The notes: generated from the sequence alone by a model not told the origin. DNA of 64,000 bases from CAUZSN01 sp963582345 (GCA_963582345.1 CAUZSN010000001.1:1-64000); one strand, 5' to 3'. Shown: positions 34,965 to 44,442, counted from the first letter of the stretch. Made by a program: numbers and translations.

Positions 34965-35873
34965 TCCTGCGTATCCTTCATTGGTCCGCTTGAAGGAGCC
35001 TGTATGGTTCTTTGCACTCGCGTGAACAAAGTGCGGTGGACCAGGTACTTCCACGACCGAATTTGCCGGATTAATCACCAAACGGCAACCCGCTCAATGG
35101 AGGATACAACCAAGCACCGGCAGCTACGAGTCAGTGATCCGAAGAGATCCGTTGAGTGGTTCTTCCGAAATGCGACTCGCACCAGGAGAAATGGAAATGA
35201 ATAGATCGAAGGAAGTGATAGCTGGAAAACCTGAACTTGCTACATTCTACTGTGATGGATCACGCCCGGTGGAGATATGCGAACGTGTACATTCACCGGA
35301 AGTTTTTGTGCACAATTTCGCTTCCAGTGACGCACGGCACTCTCCGTCCACAAAAATCTAGACCGGATGTTGCATAGGACCGAATTAGAACGAGATTCAG
35401 TCACGTTACCCAAGCAGTCCGCACAGGCGACAAAAACGCCCAGCACAGCAAAGACCAATTGCACAACTAGGAGTAACGTCGCATCAAGAATGTGAACCAT
35501 CTCGGTTTTCCAACGGAATTAAACTTGGTACTACTCGTACTATTCACTGAACGCACGGAGACTACTTGGTCCACCGTGCTTCCATCCCTCCCGGCATTTA
35601 GTGCTCAGAGGCTCCAGTTTTGTTATCGATTGTCAAACCAAAGCGCGTTGCGAAGTTACTTTCTACACAACACACAGTCTCATACTACCAAAGCGAAACC
35701 GATGGTCAACACAGAAGGGGGCGCGAATCTTGTTGCCGCGACCGTTCAATGGAAATGGTTCTAGAATAGATGCGGTTTCATAAGCCACAACCTGATTTGC
35801 AGTAAATGCTTAAGCGATATTCTCGTGTGTGACATTCGTTGTTTGTTAGCGCAATGACTTCTGCGAGGCCGTC
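34965..35873. other. 909-base gap between rny and tilS
   Basis: No recognisable gene. Weak candidates: a 54-codon plus-strand frame from ATG 35197 to 35361, preceded by AGGAG at 35184-35188, and a minus-strand frame 35240-35500 whose N-terminus is hydrophobic (LDATLLLVVQLVFAVLGVFVA), as in a small membrane protein. They overlap each other, so at most one is real. The divergent promoters of rny and tilS must lie here. I did not see a tRNA or a structured RNA. Confidence 0.5.
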
Positions 35874-36863
35874 ATGAGTGATTTCTTGAACCAATTGCGT
35901 ATGGAAGCCCAGGCCTGTCATCTAAACGGCATGCGGGTTGTGTTGGGCGTGTCCGGCGGACCCGACAGTGTCGCCATGCTACGTGGACTGGCCCACTTGC
36001 GGCACGACTTAGAGCTTAGACTGTCCGTTGGTCACCTGAATCACATGTTACGGGGTGATCAGTCGCGTCAGGATGTCGATTGGCTCGCGGCCCTGTGCAC
36101 CGATGTCAATGTTCCCTTTATCGTTGGCACCGAAGATGTCGTCCAGGTTGCGAATTCGAAGCGGCAGGGAATTGAGGAAACCGCCCGCGAGATTCGGTAT
36201 GCCTTTCTGGAAAAGACTGCGAATCAGCAAGGATGTAGCCACATAGTGGTGGCACACACAGCTGACGATCAGGTTGAAACGATCTTACATCATATCATTC
36301 GAGGGACAGGACTGTCGGGTCTGCGGGGCATGCATCGGATACGTCAATTAAGGTCCAGCATCGCGCTGGCGCGACCGTTGCTTACTATCACTCGACACCA
36401 AATCAAAGCGTATCTCGCTGAACTGAATCAGGATGCACTTCTCGACATTACGAACGCGGATGAAAGTTTCACTCGCAATCGCATTCGTGGAACGCTCTTG
36501 CCGATATTGGTCGACGAGTTTAACCCGCAGGTCGGCAATGCACTCTTGCGACTTGGTCGTCAAGCAGGCGAGATTCAGGACACGCTCAATAATTTGGCGA
36601 ACGAATTATTACAGGATGCGATTGAAGATAAGGCTGAAAACATTTGCCGGATCAATTGCAAGATCTTGACTGATCAACCTCGACACCTAATTCGTGAATG
36701 TATGACCCAGTTGTGGATCGAACTGAATTGGCCTCGGCAGCGAATGGGCTTCGATGACTGGAACCGACTCGCGGATTTAATTTTGGAGGGTGGGATGTGC
36801 ATGTTTCCCGAAAGTGTCGAGGTGCAGCGACGCGGCTCGCTGCTTGTACTGCGGCGATTGTAG
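35874..36863 (+). CDS. tilS: tRNA(Ile)-lysidine synthetase
   Basis: A 329-residue N-type ATP pyrophosphatase that attaches lysine to C34 of tRNA-Ile(CAU), letting it read AUA. The PP-loop is VLGVSGGPDSVAML (about residues 21-34). GVGHLNHMLRGDQS-like VGHLNHMLRG, VAHTADDQVETILHH and IRGTGLSGLRGM are the diagnostic segments. DITNADESFTRNRIRGTLLP is the family's RNR region. GAGG lies upstream of the ATG. The length fits the short-form TilS without a full C-terminal domain. It is essential in most bacteria. Confidence 0.95.
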   Translation: MSDFLNQLRMEAQACHLNGMRVVLGVSGGPDSVAMLRGLAHLRHDLELRLSVGHLNHMLRGDQSRQDVDWLAALCTDVNVPFIVGTEDVVQVANSKRQGIEETAREIRYAFLEKTANQQGCSHIVVAHTADDQVETILHHIIRGTGLSGLRGMHRIRQLRSSIALARPLLTITRHQIKAYLAELNQDALLDITNADESFTRNRIRGTLLPILVDEFNPQVGNALLRLGRQAGEIQDTLNNLANELLQDAIEDKAENICRINCKILTDQPRHLIRECMTQLWIELNWPRQRMGFDDWNRLADLILEGGMCMFPESVEVQRRGSLLVLRRL

Positions 36864-36932
36864 CACATCCGCATGGCCTGCGACTAATTTGCATCAGACT
36901 GACGGGATACATCATATTGGGTAAACAACACG

Positions 36933-38414
36933 ATGAATCACAACAGTAGAGTGCTTTTTGCAAGTTTTCTAACCCTCGTTGCAGCCGGAATCGGCTTCGC
37001 AATTCGCGCTAAGGCTCTTGGAGATTGGGGAGCGAATTTTGGCTTTACCAAGAGCGAACTCGGGACAATCACTGGAGGAGGTTTGGTAGGGTTTGGTGTG
37101 ACCATCATCAGTTGCAGTCTGTTCATTGACAGGGTCGGATATAGGCCATTGATGGTCATCGCGTTTTTGTTGCACATTTTGTCGGCCTTCATAACTACCT
37201 CAGCGACGCTTGCCTTCGAATACTTTGAAAACGGCAAGGATGCTGCTTACTGCTGTCTGTACATGGGGACATTTATGTTTGCATTGGCAAACGGCATCTG
37301 CGAAGCCGTCATTAATCCACTGGTCGCGACAATGTATCCGTACCAAAGAACACACTACTTGAATATTCTTCACACGGGCTGGCCGGGAGGTCTGGTTATC
37401 GGGGGCGTTTGGGCCTTTTTATTTGTTGGTCCTGAAGCTTCGGTCAGGCATTTGGCTTGGGAATTCAGCATCGCTTTATTCCTTTTTCCAGTGTTTATCT
37501 ATGGTCTGTTAATTCTCAAGCAGACATTCCCCATCTCCGAAGCGAGAGCAGCTGGCATAACGTTCAGAACGATGTTGATGGAATTCAAAGCGCCCGTGTT
37601 ACTGTTACTGTTGCTGCTACATGCGATGATTGGCTATGTCGAACTGGGTACGGACAATTGGATTACTGACATCATGAACAATGTGATTAGAGGGAAGGCC
37701 ACTCTATTGTTTGTGTACACATCGATCCTGATGTTTGTCCTGCGGTTTTTTGCCGGACCAATCGTCAAGAGGATCAATCCGGTTGGTTTGCTTTTCATAT
37801 GTTCAGTCTTCGGCGCTGTCGGGTTGTATTGGTTGGGCAGCACAACCGCTGGCTGGGCTGTTTTTTTGGCGGCGACCATTTACGGCATTGGGAAAACTTT
37901 TTTTTGGCCGACCATGTTGGGAATCGTTGGTGAGCAGTTTCCCAAAGGTGGTGCGCTAACAATGGGAGCCATTGGAGGCATTGGTGCGTTGTCGGCTGGG
38001 CTCTTAGGTGGGCCGGGCATTGGCTATAAGCAGGATTATTACGCGGCACAGAAACTCAAACACGAAGCCCCTACGGTTTACGAACTGTATCGTTCACAGG
38101 ACACGACTTCTTTCCTGATGCTTCCGGAAATCTCGGGATTGGATGGATCAAAGGTCGGTACACTGAACAATCGGCGAACAAACATGGAGAAAAAAACTGA
38201 TGCAGGTGAAGCGATTCGAGATGACGAACGATTAACTGCAAAGGAAAAGCATGTTCTCGATGCAGGGTTCTACGGTGGACAAATGGCCCTCAAGTGGACA
38301 GCCGTTGTTCCGTTGATGATGGCGGTTGGCTATCTGGTTCTGATCCTTTATTTTCGTGCCCAGGGTGGCTATCGGGTTGAAGTCCTTATTAACGAGAAAC
38401 GAGGCACGTATTGA
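36933..38414 (+). CDS. MFS transporter
   Basis: A 493-residue inner-membrane protein with about 12 hydrophobic helices and no signal peptide. Helix 1 is ASFLTLVAAGIGFAIRAKAL; the segment FIDRVGYRPLMV fits the conserved MFS loop 2-3 (D-RxGrR-like). The C-terminal half has an inserted hydrophilic loop of about 110 residues between the last helices (about 360-455, with KTDAGEAIRDDERLTAKEK). The substrate is not evident. The overall pattern suggests a sugar-type MFS carrier, but this is a weak inference. tilS precedes it by 69 bases and the adenylate kinase-like gene follows. Confidence 0.85.
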   Translation: MNHNSRVLFASFLTLVAAGIGFAIRAKALGDWGANFGFTKSELGTITGGGLVGFGVTIISCSLFIDRVGYRPLMVIAFLLHILSAFITTSATLAFEYFENGKDAAYCCLYMGTFMFALANGICEAVINPLVATMYPYQRTHYLNILHTGWPGGLVIGGVWAFLFVGPEASVRHLAWEFSIALFLFPVFIYGLLILKQTFPISEARAAGITFRTMLMEFKAPVLLLLLLLHAMIGYVELGTDNWITDIMNNVIRGKATLLFVYTSILMFVLRFFAGPIVKRINPVGLLFICSVFGAVGLYWLGSTTAGWAVFLAATIYGIGKTFFWPTMLGIVGEQFPKGGALTMGAIGGIGALSAGLLGGPGIGYKQDYYAAQKLKHEAPTVYELYRSQDTTSFLMLPEISGLDGSKVGTLNNRRTNMEKKTDAGEAIRDDERLTAKEKHVLDAGFYGGQMALKWTAVVPLMMAVGYLVLILYFRAQGGYRVEVLINEKRGTY

Positions 38415-38476
38415 GGTGATGCGAATGACTGTTTAGGATAGCTCGGTCTTACTCATGATTTCTCGGAAGGAATGTA

Positions 38477-39097
38477 GTGTTGGACGGACTGTATTCTGCT
38501 GTGTTGTTGTTTGGCGCACCGGGCACGGGCAAGGGGACTCAGGGGAACGTGCTAGGTGGACTTCCCGGATTTTTTCATTTGTCAAGCGGCGATATCTTTC
38601 GTTCGCTCGATCCCAATTCAGCCGAAGGACAAGAAGTGCGTCAATATAGTGTAAAAGGCGAACTGGTCCCCGATGAATTAACAATACGTATATGGGAGAA
38701 GTGGTTAGAAGGTCGAATTGCCGACGGCAACTACCACTCCGATCAGTCACTGTTGCTGCTCGACGGCATTCCGCGAAACGTCGCGCAATGCGAAATTCTA
38801 GAGTCGCATATCAAGGTCCTGTCGGTGTTACACTTGGCCAGTTCCGACGATCAATCTATGATTGACCGACTCAAGTTTCGAGCGATTCTTGAAGGACGTC
38901 CCGACGATGTCCGAGAAGACGTCATTCGCCGGCGTTTTGAAGTGTATCGAGAAGAATCAGCGCCTGTGTTGAATTACTACTCGAACGAAGTTGTGGCCAA
39001 CATCGATCCTCTTGGAACTCCAGCCGAAGTGCTGTCACGTATACTCGATGCCGTGATTCCGGTGCAATCAAGTTTTCTCGATAAGTCTTCGAAGTAG
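38477..39097 (+). CDS. Adenylate kinase family nucleoside monophosphate kinase
   Basis: A 206-residue P-loop kinase. The P-loop is FGAPGTGKGTQ; HLSSGDIFRSL is the NMP-binding segment, and LLDGIPRNVAQ is the variant of DG(F/Y)PR. The lid is short (ILEGRPDDVREDVIRRRFEVYR), with the arginines that close over phosphates. The start is GTG 38477 with GGAAGG 6 bases upstream. Most likely it interconverts AMP and ATP with ADP. A canonical ribosomal-operon adk is not in the window, so this may be a second, divergent copy; I leave the symbol open. Confidence 0.85.
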   Translation: MLDGLYSAVLLFGAPGTGKGTQGNVLGGLPGFFHLSSGDIFRSLDPNSAEGQEVRQYSVKGELVPDELTIRIWEKWLEGRIADGNYHSDQSLLLLDGIPRNVAQCEILESHIKVLSVLHLASSDDQSMIDRLKFRAILEGRPDDVREDVIRRRFEVYREESAPVLNYYSNEVVANIDPLGTPAEVLSRILDAVIPVQSSFLDKSSK

Positions 39098-39181
39098 AGG
39101 CTTGTAGGAAGAGTCTCACGGTCACGCCCACGCGGCTAGGTCGATTGGTGTGATCTGTGAGAGAATTTGTTCAAAGAAATC

Positions 39182-39736
39182 ATGAGCCGAATTTTTTTGT
39201 CGTTGGCAGTTTTCAGCACGATCCTGCTGGTAGTGGTGTTTACATTTGGACTGACTATTGGCGATCCAAAGGCTACTGATGAAATCACTCGAGCGTTGAT
39301 GCAGTGGCATTTTCGGACGGCCCTGGCAGGATTGGTATTCGCATGTCTGGTGCATGCAGTGATGCTCACTTACTTCATGGGCACAGGTCGATGGATCGAA
39401 GATACTAGCAAAGCCTACCGCCTGTCGGATCGATGGGGTCAGCAAAGCCGGTCGCTGAAAAATCGAACATTTCCGGCGATGATTGTGGCTGTGCTGCTTT
39501 TGGTCGTGGCCGGAGCATTTGGAGCCGCGGTTGATCCTGGTTCTTCGGTGGATTTTCGCGGCTGGTTTGGTTTGTCTCCGAATTCGATTCATCTATTGAT
39601 TGCGTCGATAGCGCTGGCAGTGAATTTTCTCGTCAATATTCGCGAGTTTCAGTCGATTGATCGCAACGGCCAGCTTATTGAACAGGTTTTGCAAGAAGTC
39701 CGACACATTCGCGAGGAACACGGGTTGCCGGTGTAG
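39182..39736 (+). CDS. Uncharacterised four-helix membrane protein
   Basis: A 184-residue protein from ATG 39182. Four hydrophobic helices are visible: about 4-22 (FLSLAVFSTILLVVVFTFG), 43-63, 93-113 (FPAMIVAVLLLVVAGAFG) and 133-152. A charged C-terminus follows (IEQVLQEVRHIREEHGLPV). No family is recognised. It follows the adenylate kinase-like gene by 84 bases on the same strand. Confidence 0.7.
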   Translation: MSRIFLSLAVFSTILLVVVFTFGLTIGDPKATDEITRALMQWHFRTALAGLVFACLVHAVMLTYFMGTGRWIEDTSKAYRLSDRWGQQSRSLKNRTFPAMIVAVLLLVVAGAFGAAVDPGSSVDFRGWFGLSPNSIHLLIASIALAVNFLVNIREFQSIDRNGQLIEQVLQEVRHIREEHGLPV

Positions 39737-40328
39737 GTAAAGGATCGGGCAAGCGCCGACCACTGTGGCGGACACACTTTGAGTGACGGAGTTCTTCAGG
39801 TGGAGCATGATGGGACAGGGCAGGGGGATGCGGCTGTCAACTAGATTGGCCATTCCGTTGAATTTCGACGCACCGCCAGTATCTCTGTCGAGCAAGCAAT
39901 GTCGATGTCTTAGGTAGTTGTCCAATACATTGACTCCAGACGACGCGAATGCGAGCGCCACGACGGCCAGTCAAATGTAACATTTCGGTGGTAGGATCCA
40001 CGTTCTTCGACAAATTGGTCAAAATGGAATACATCCAATAAAAATGACCGGTCAGTCTCAGTCAACAAACGAGCAATCGATGATATAGTGGTCAATGAAT
40101 TCTTGGAACGAATGCTCTGTTCTCGGGCGCCGCTCTGTTTTTCTGATGAGCGTGGACAAAATCTCAGCGTTGCCTATCCGGATGCCCCGTTTCTGGTACG
40201 TTAATACTTCTTCATGGTGTGTCTCCTCGTTGGCGGCGTTCATAGTCGGTTGGTTATTGCTGCGCAATTGCACTCAGCGATCGAATTCGTGGCGGCCTAT
40301 GTAACCGGGTATTTGCTTTGAATCGATC
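39737..40328. other. 592-base gap without a supported gene
   Basis: Several overlapping short frames exist on the minus strand (39593-39961, 39910-40095, 40058-40273). A phrase such as GIRIGNAEILSTLIRKTE in one of them has protein-like character, but no frame is long or recognisable. It may be a decayed minus-strand gene. The next gene downstream is frameshifted, so this is a degraded stretch. Confidence 0.4.
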
Positions 40329-40567
40329 GTGTTTTATAAACGAAACGATTGCTACCTTTGCAAACATGCCAAAGGCACGCTGTTGAAGTATGCTTGTTAC
40401 TTGTCCGATGTCCCTGAATGGGACATAACACTGGCCAGCAATTGCTCGAGCGAATCGGTGACTGCGTGCCGGTCGTGGAATTCGACGGCGGAATCCGTTG
40501 TCACGGTAGGGTTGACGAACTGTTGCTACTCCATTTGATCGAAGGAACGCGACCGCAGCAAGGATGA
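40329..40567 (+). pseudogene. Glutaredoxin-like (DUF836) gene with frameshift
   Basis: Frame one from GTG 40329 gives FYKRNDCYLCKHAKGTLL with the redox CxxC (CYLC), up to PEWDIT. The continuation is in another frame: GQQLLERIGDCVPVVEFDGG, then RCHGRVDELLLLHLIEG, ending at the TGA 40565-40567. Joined near 40423-40426, the two halves read as one DUF836/glutaredoxin-type protein of about 79 residues, including the cis-proline loop CVPVVEFDG. The net change is minus one base. As written the gene is broken; a sequencing or assembly error is possible. It lies about 100 bases before the DUF2064 gene, with which glutaredoxins of this kind often sit. Confidence 0.8.
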
Positions 40568-40664
40568 GTCGGTCGGCTAAATTTTTGGCGTAAAATGGAA
40601 TAACCGTAGTGAAACGAGCTGAATGGGATCTAGATCACCGTTTACGGAAATGAAACCCAAAGCT

Positions 40665-41357
40665 ATGAACACTCTGGGAATCTTCGTCAAGCATCCCGTT
40701 GTGGGTCGTGTGAAGACTCGGTTGGCTGAGGCAGTAGGGGCTGAGCAGGCGGTTGAGATCTATGCGGCATTCGTCGTGGACTTGGTCGAGCGGTTTCGCC
40801 GAGCGGCCGACCGGCGCGTGCTTTGCTTCACACCGGATCACGTTGACACGAAAAAGTTTTTTCAAATGATGGCAGGACGTGACTATCACCTTTGGTCTCA
40901 ACCGGATGGATCGCTGGGAAAACGGATGGTGGGGTTCTTTGCCAAGCACATAACGTCGGGCAACGACCGTGTGGCCTTGATCGGATCGGATAGTCCTGTA
41001 CTGCCGGAAGAGTACATCGATCAAGCCTTTTCGCTGCTCGACAACAATGATTGCGTACTGGGGCCCGCGACCGACGGCGGATTTTATCTGATTGGTCAAC
41101 GCGGTCGTCCGTGGGCAATCTTTGATGATGTTGATTGGAGCGGCCCTCGAGTACTGGAACAAACGGTTGCCAAGATCACCGCCTGCGATGCGCGCTTGGG
41201 TTTGTTGCCCGCATGCTACGATGTGGATACGCTCGATGATTTGCAGGTGTTGCGCGGGCACATCCAGGCAATGCGCCAGGCCGGAATGCGGATTGATTTA
41301 GTCCATACTGAGTCCATTCTTTTCAGGGATACCGCTCATGAGACAAGTCAACTATAA
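40665..41357 (+). CDS. DUF2064 / TIGR04282-type glycosyltransferase-like protein
   Basis: A 230-residue protein from ATG 40665; ATG 40650 and an alternative at 40623 are also in frame. The N-terminus LGIFVKHPVVGRVKTRLA is the nucleotide-sugar binding motif of the family (fKxPxpGxvKTRL). ALIGSDSPVLPEEYIDQAF holds the DSP motif, and LGPATDGGFYLIGQRG is the other signature. Proteins of this type have a GT-A-like fold and are annotated as arsenosugar biosynthesis glycosyltransferases in some clusters; no other arsenic genes are seen here, so the substrate stays open. Confidence 0.88.
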   Translation: MNTLGIFVKHPVVGRVKTRLAEAVGAEQAVEIYAAFVVDLVERFRRAADRRVLCFTPDHVDTKKFFQMMAGRDYHLWSQPDGSLGKRMVGFFAKHITSGNDRVALIGSDSPVLPEEYIDQAFSLLDNNDCVLGPATDGGFYLIGQRGRPWAIFDDVDWSGPRVLEQTVAKITACDARLGLLPACYDVDTLDDLQVLRGHIQAMRQAGMRIDLVHTESILFRDTAHETSQL

Positions 41358-41444
41358 TTGCCTGCGAATGAATCAGGACCGCGCGAAATTATTGTATTTG
41401 TGACCACGTCACGTACACCTTCACTTGACGTTTTCTTTCCCAAC

Positions 41445-41915
41445 ATGCCGCACAACGATTCAATACAGTCCGCGCAGATTTTGATTGCAGACGACAACCA
41501 GCAGAACTGCGAATTGCTCGAAGCGTATCTTGCAGACGAGGGATACAACATTGTCGTGGCCTATGACGGTCAAGATGCACTGGAGCGGGTGGTCGAGTTC
41601 TTGCCGGACCTGATTCTGTTAGACATCATGATGCCCAAACTGAGTGGTTACGAAGTCTGCCAGCAACTGAAACACAAGGACAACACACGCAATATCCCGA
41701 TTCTAATTGTGACAGCGTTAAACGAGATGGGAGACATCGAAAAAGCTGTCGCTGCGGGCTGTGACGACTTCTTGACGAAGCCAGTCAATCGACTGGAATT
41801 GACCACACGCGTTCGGTCGCTGTTACGTGTGCGTTATTTGACAAATGAGCGAGACCGTCTGCTCGCCTACTTGTCGGAAGTTGAGCGAGTTGCAAAGGCC
41901 GAGACAGAAGAGTAG
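41445..41915 (+). CDS. Stand-alone response regulator receiver
   Basis: A 156-residue protein from ATG 41445. The receiver domain carries the acidic pair in LIADDNQQN, the phospho-acceptor aspartate in LPDLILLDIMMPKLSGYE, the threonine in IVTALNE and the lysine in DFLTKPVNR, so it should accept phosphate. About 35 helical residues follow (LTNERDRLLAYLSEVERVA) and no DNA-binding or enzymatic domain. It resembles receivers of the DivK/PleD type. No histidine kinase adjoins it. The longer upstream frame from 41358 shows no homology. Confidence 0.9.
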   Translation: MPHNDSIQSAQILIADDNQQNCELLEAYLADEGYNIVVAYDGQDALERVVEFLPDLILLDIMMPKLSGYEVCQQLKHKDNTRNIPILIVTALNEMGDIEKAVAAGCDDFLTKPVNRLELTTRVRSLLRVRYLTNERDRLLAYLSEVERVAKAETEE

Positions 41916-42265
41916 TTCAGGGGTGAGAGTTAAGAGGCGATACTAACGCCCTTCAATGTGAAACGTTGGGAGCTCTTCACTAACCAGTCTTCAGTCGCTC
42001 ACTGTGTAAGCGTGTTTGATCTGGATGTCGACGTTTCGAAATCGGCGAACGTCCTGGGTGCGTCAAGCATGCTGGTTTTTTTGAACCAAACTGTCGATCG
42101 TAGCGTTGTACAGACGTCGATACATTCCTCTGTTTTTGAATATCCATAAATACGTCTGAAGTAATAAGCCGCACTCTTTAGCCGTTTGGCAAATCAGCCG
42201 GCATTCGGCTGAAGTATTATGAATACGGCAAGGTCCAAAATCGGGAACAGTTGGAGGTGCGAGCG
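41916..42265. other. 350-base gap without a supported gene
   Basis: Only short overlapping frames on both strands, none with protein-like features. It probably holds the promoter of the broken YiiX-like gene that follows. Confidence 0.4.
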
Positions 42266-42929
42266 ATGCACTTGGTGCTTTTGCTGGCCCTATTCACTTC
42301 TGGAGCTGTTTCGAACAGTGGTTACCTATCGATGAGTGACGCGGTTGCGTCATTGGCGAAGGAGATCCAGACAGGGACACTGCTTGGCCGTGAAGAGTTA
42401 TACTCAAAGTCCATACACGCACGTCGCGGCCGTTGTCTTTCGATACGGGCAACCGTTTGTCTATGAAAGTGCCAATGGGATTGGCGTTCGCTGCCAGACG
42501 CTCGATAATTACGTGCGGTCGCAATGCCCGGATGAAATTCATCTGTTTCATCCTCGGAAGCTATTTTCGAAATTCCGGGCGCGGCGATTTGAACAGTACT
42601 TGGACAGTCAGTTGGAAAATCCATATGCGATCAAACACTATCTGACTGGAGAGCGCGCGGTCGGTGTTCACTGTGCGGAGTTCCTAACCGATGCGCTTAA
42701 AGCGTGCAATCTTGTTCGTGCCGAACAATCGGCGAGTGTTTCACCCGCCAGTTTGGTCTCAAGGGTCTGCAGGGCGAATCTGTATAAGTCGGCAGAGACG
42801 ATCCGGCTGCAAAGTCTGATAATCCCCGCCCCAAACAGTGACAGTTGGGGCTACCGGTTGTGGCACGATACCAAGCAATGTACGCGCAACTGGTGTTTCA
42901 AATTGAAACGTTGGATTCTATGCCGTTGA
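42266..42929 (+). pseudogene. YiiX-like (NlpC/P60-type) cysteine hydrolase with frameshift
   Basis: ATG 42266 has a strong GGAGGT 7 bases upstream and starts a signal peptide (HLVLLLALFTSGAVS) followed by LAKEIQTGTLL. The protein then continues in another frame from about 42372 onward: CLAVKSYTQSPYTHVAAVVF, with the family's histidine, YESANGIGV, and GVHCAEFLTDALKA with the catalytic cysteine. The join needs a net plus-one shift near 42372-42390. Intact, the protein would have about 220 residues and be a periplasmic permuted-papain peptidase or amidase. The good ribosome binding site and the conserved second half suggest a recent break or a sequence error. Confidence 0.75.
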
Positions 42930-43009
42930 TGGGTTCGTCACGTCGCGATACCGAACAATTGAGAATGCTTGCTCGTTGACAGGCGTATCACCGTACCATA
43001 CTCTAACAG

Positions 43010-43032
43010 TAGTGATGAGCCGATCATCACTA
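43010..43032. terminator. Stem-loop downstream of the YiiX-like gene
   Basis: TAGTGATGA (43010-43018) and TCATCACTA (43024-43032) are perfect 9-base complements around a 5-base loop (GCCGA). It is followed by the AT-rich stretch TTCAATATTATG. Placed 80 bases after the YiiX-like stop and 75 before the kinase start, it is a probable terminator, or a regulatory hairpin of the kinase leader. Confidence 0.5.
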
Positions 43033-43107
43033 TTCAATATTATGTCCAAGAACGCTAGAACAAATACGATAAGGCCTGGATTCTAATTTGATATAAGGAA
43101 CCGAGTC

Positions 43108-44442
43108 GTGGCCGACGAGCAACACACCGACGAGAATAAGATCGGCAGTTTTCAGCTCATCAACTGCATCGCGATGGGCAAATTTAGTGCGGTCTGGGAA
43201 GTGCAAGATGATAGCTCGTCGAACCGATTCGCGATGAAGCTGTTGTTGCCCGAAGCATTGGCGGACCCAGAACAAGTGCAGGTGATGAAGTACGAGGCGA
43301 AACTTGGCAAGATTTTTCAAGACTATCCCAATTTCGTCGGCATCGATTCGGTCGTTGCTAACAAGAAGAACGCGTATTTCATCATGGATCTGTTTAAGTC
43401 AGTGAACTTGAAGGCTTTTATTGCAAACGACTTGGTTGGAGTTCAGATTCGAATCCGCAAGCTCATCGAAACTCTTTGTCTTGCCCTGGATCACATGCAT
43501 CATAAGGGCTGGGTTCACAAGGACGTCAAGCCGGACAACATCCTGGTTAACAAAGCAACGGAGTTGCGGCTTGTTGATTTTTCATTATCCGAGCGAGCGG
43601 CCGGCGGATTATCAAAACTGTTGTTCAAGAAAAAAATGGGGTACGTTCGAGGCACTCCGTCATACATTGCGCCTGAGACGATCCGAAAGTATCGGCCCAC
43701 ACCCCAAACTGACATTTACAGTTTGGGAATTGTGCTGTTTGAGATTCTGACAGGGAAGACTCCGTTTATTGCGAACTCGACAAACGATCTTCTGAAGCGG
43801 CATATCGGCACAACTCCGCCGCCTCCGTCGAGTTTCAATCCCAACATCGCCTCGGATGCGGACCGGTTCGTACTGCGTTTGCTCTCAAAAAAGCCGAAGG
43901 ACCGTCCCAGCGGGATGCAGAAACTTTTGAGCGAGTTTCGAGGGCTAAGGCTGTTCAAAGAAGAGATCAAAGAAGTTAAGAAAACGAGGGAAGACGATGA
44001 AAAGGATGTTCTGACCGTTGGGGCGCGTCTCGATAGTCGCTCGGATGCAAAGCGGACTAAATTGATAAAAGAGAATCCCGAGTTGGCCGAGACACTTAAG
44101 GGGCAAGCTGCGGTTTCCAAACCGCAACGGCCGACGCCTCAACAACCGGCAGCTCAACCGCAGCCACAGGCGCCTGTTCAACCTTTATTGCAGCCGATGG
44201 TTCCCGGGGTGCAGCAGCCGTTCACCGGTTATCCGCAAGGCGTTGTTCCCGTTCCACAACAACCACAGCCTGCTTCGGCTTCGGAACAGCCAACCCAACA
44301 GAGTTCAGAGATGCCGGCTCAACCATTAGCGCCACAACCCACCAACAGCAGTCCTGCCTCCACCAACCCGCCAAGTGATAATTCAGACCACAAGGATGAC
44401 GATGACCTGCCGTTCATGGAGGAACTGCCGGATATTCGTTAG
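43108..44442 (+). CDS. Serine/threonine protein kinase
   Basis: A 444-residue Hanks-type kinase. The start is GTG with AAGGA 9 bases upstream. The glycine loop is IAMGKFSAVWEV (degenerate), the ATP lysine is in RFAMKLL, the catalytic loop is HKDVKPDNIL, and the magnesium motif is DFS and not DFG (RLVDFSLSE). GTPSYIAPE and QTDIYSLGIVLFEILTG complete the domain to about residue 275. The remaining 170 residues are charged and then rich in Pro and Gln, with no membrane helix, so it is cytosolic. Its stop overlaps the accA start by one base, an unusual coupling. Confidence 0.93.
   Translation: MADEQHTDENKIGSFQLINCIAMGKFSAVWEVQDDSSSNRFAMKLLLPEALADPEQVQVMKYEAKLGKIFQDYPNFVGIDSVVANKKNAYFIMDLFKSVNLKAFIANDLVGVQIRIRKLIETLCLALDHMHHKGWVHKDVKPDNILVNKATELRLVDFSLSERAAGGLSKLLFKKKMGYVRGTPSYIAPETIRKYRPTPQTDIYSLGIVLFEILTGKTPFIANSTNDLLKRHIGTTPPPPSSFNPNIASDADRFVLRLLSKKPKDRPSGMQKLLSEFRGLRLFKEEIKEVKKTREDDEKDVLTVGARLDSRSDAKRTKLIKENPELAETLKGQAAVSKPQRPTPQQPAAQPQPQAPVQPLLQPMVPGVQQPFTGYPQGVVPVPQQPQPASASEQPTQQSSEMPAQPLAPQPTNSSPASTNPPSDNSDHKDDDDLPFMEELPDIR

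Noticed and set aside
35240..35500. Minus-strand frame with hydrophobic N-terminus between rny and tilS
   Set aside because: Only a weak ribosome binding site, no family, and it conflicts with a plus-strand candidate; not strong enough for a gene call.
40058..40273. Minus-strand frame with a protein-like phrase (GIRIGNAEILSTLIRKTE)
   Set aside because: Could be the tail of a decayed NAD(P)-binding protein, but too short and broken to identify; kept only as part of the gap description.
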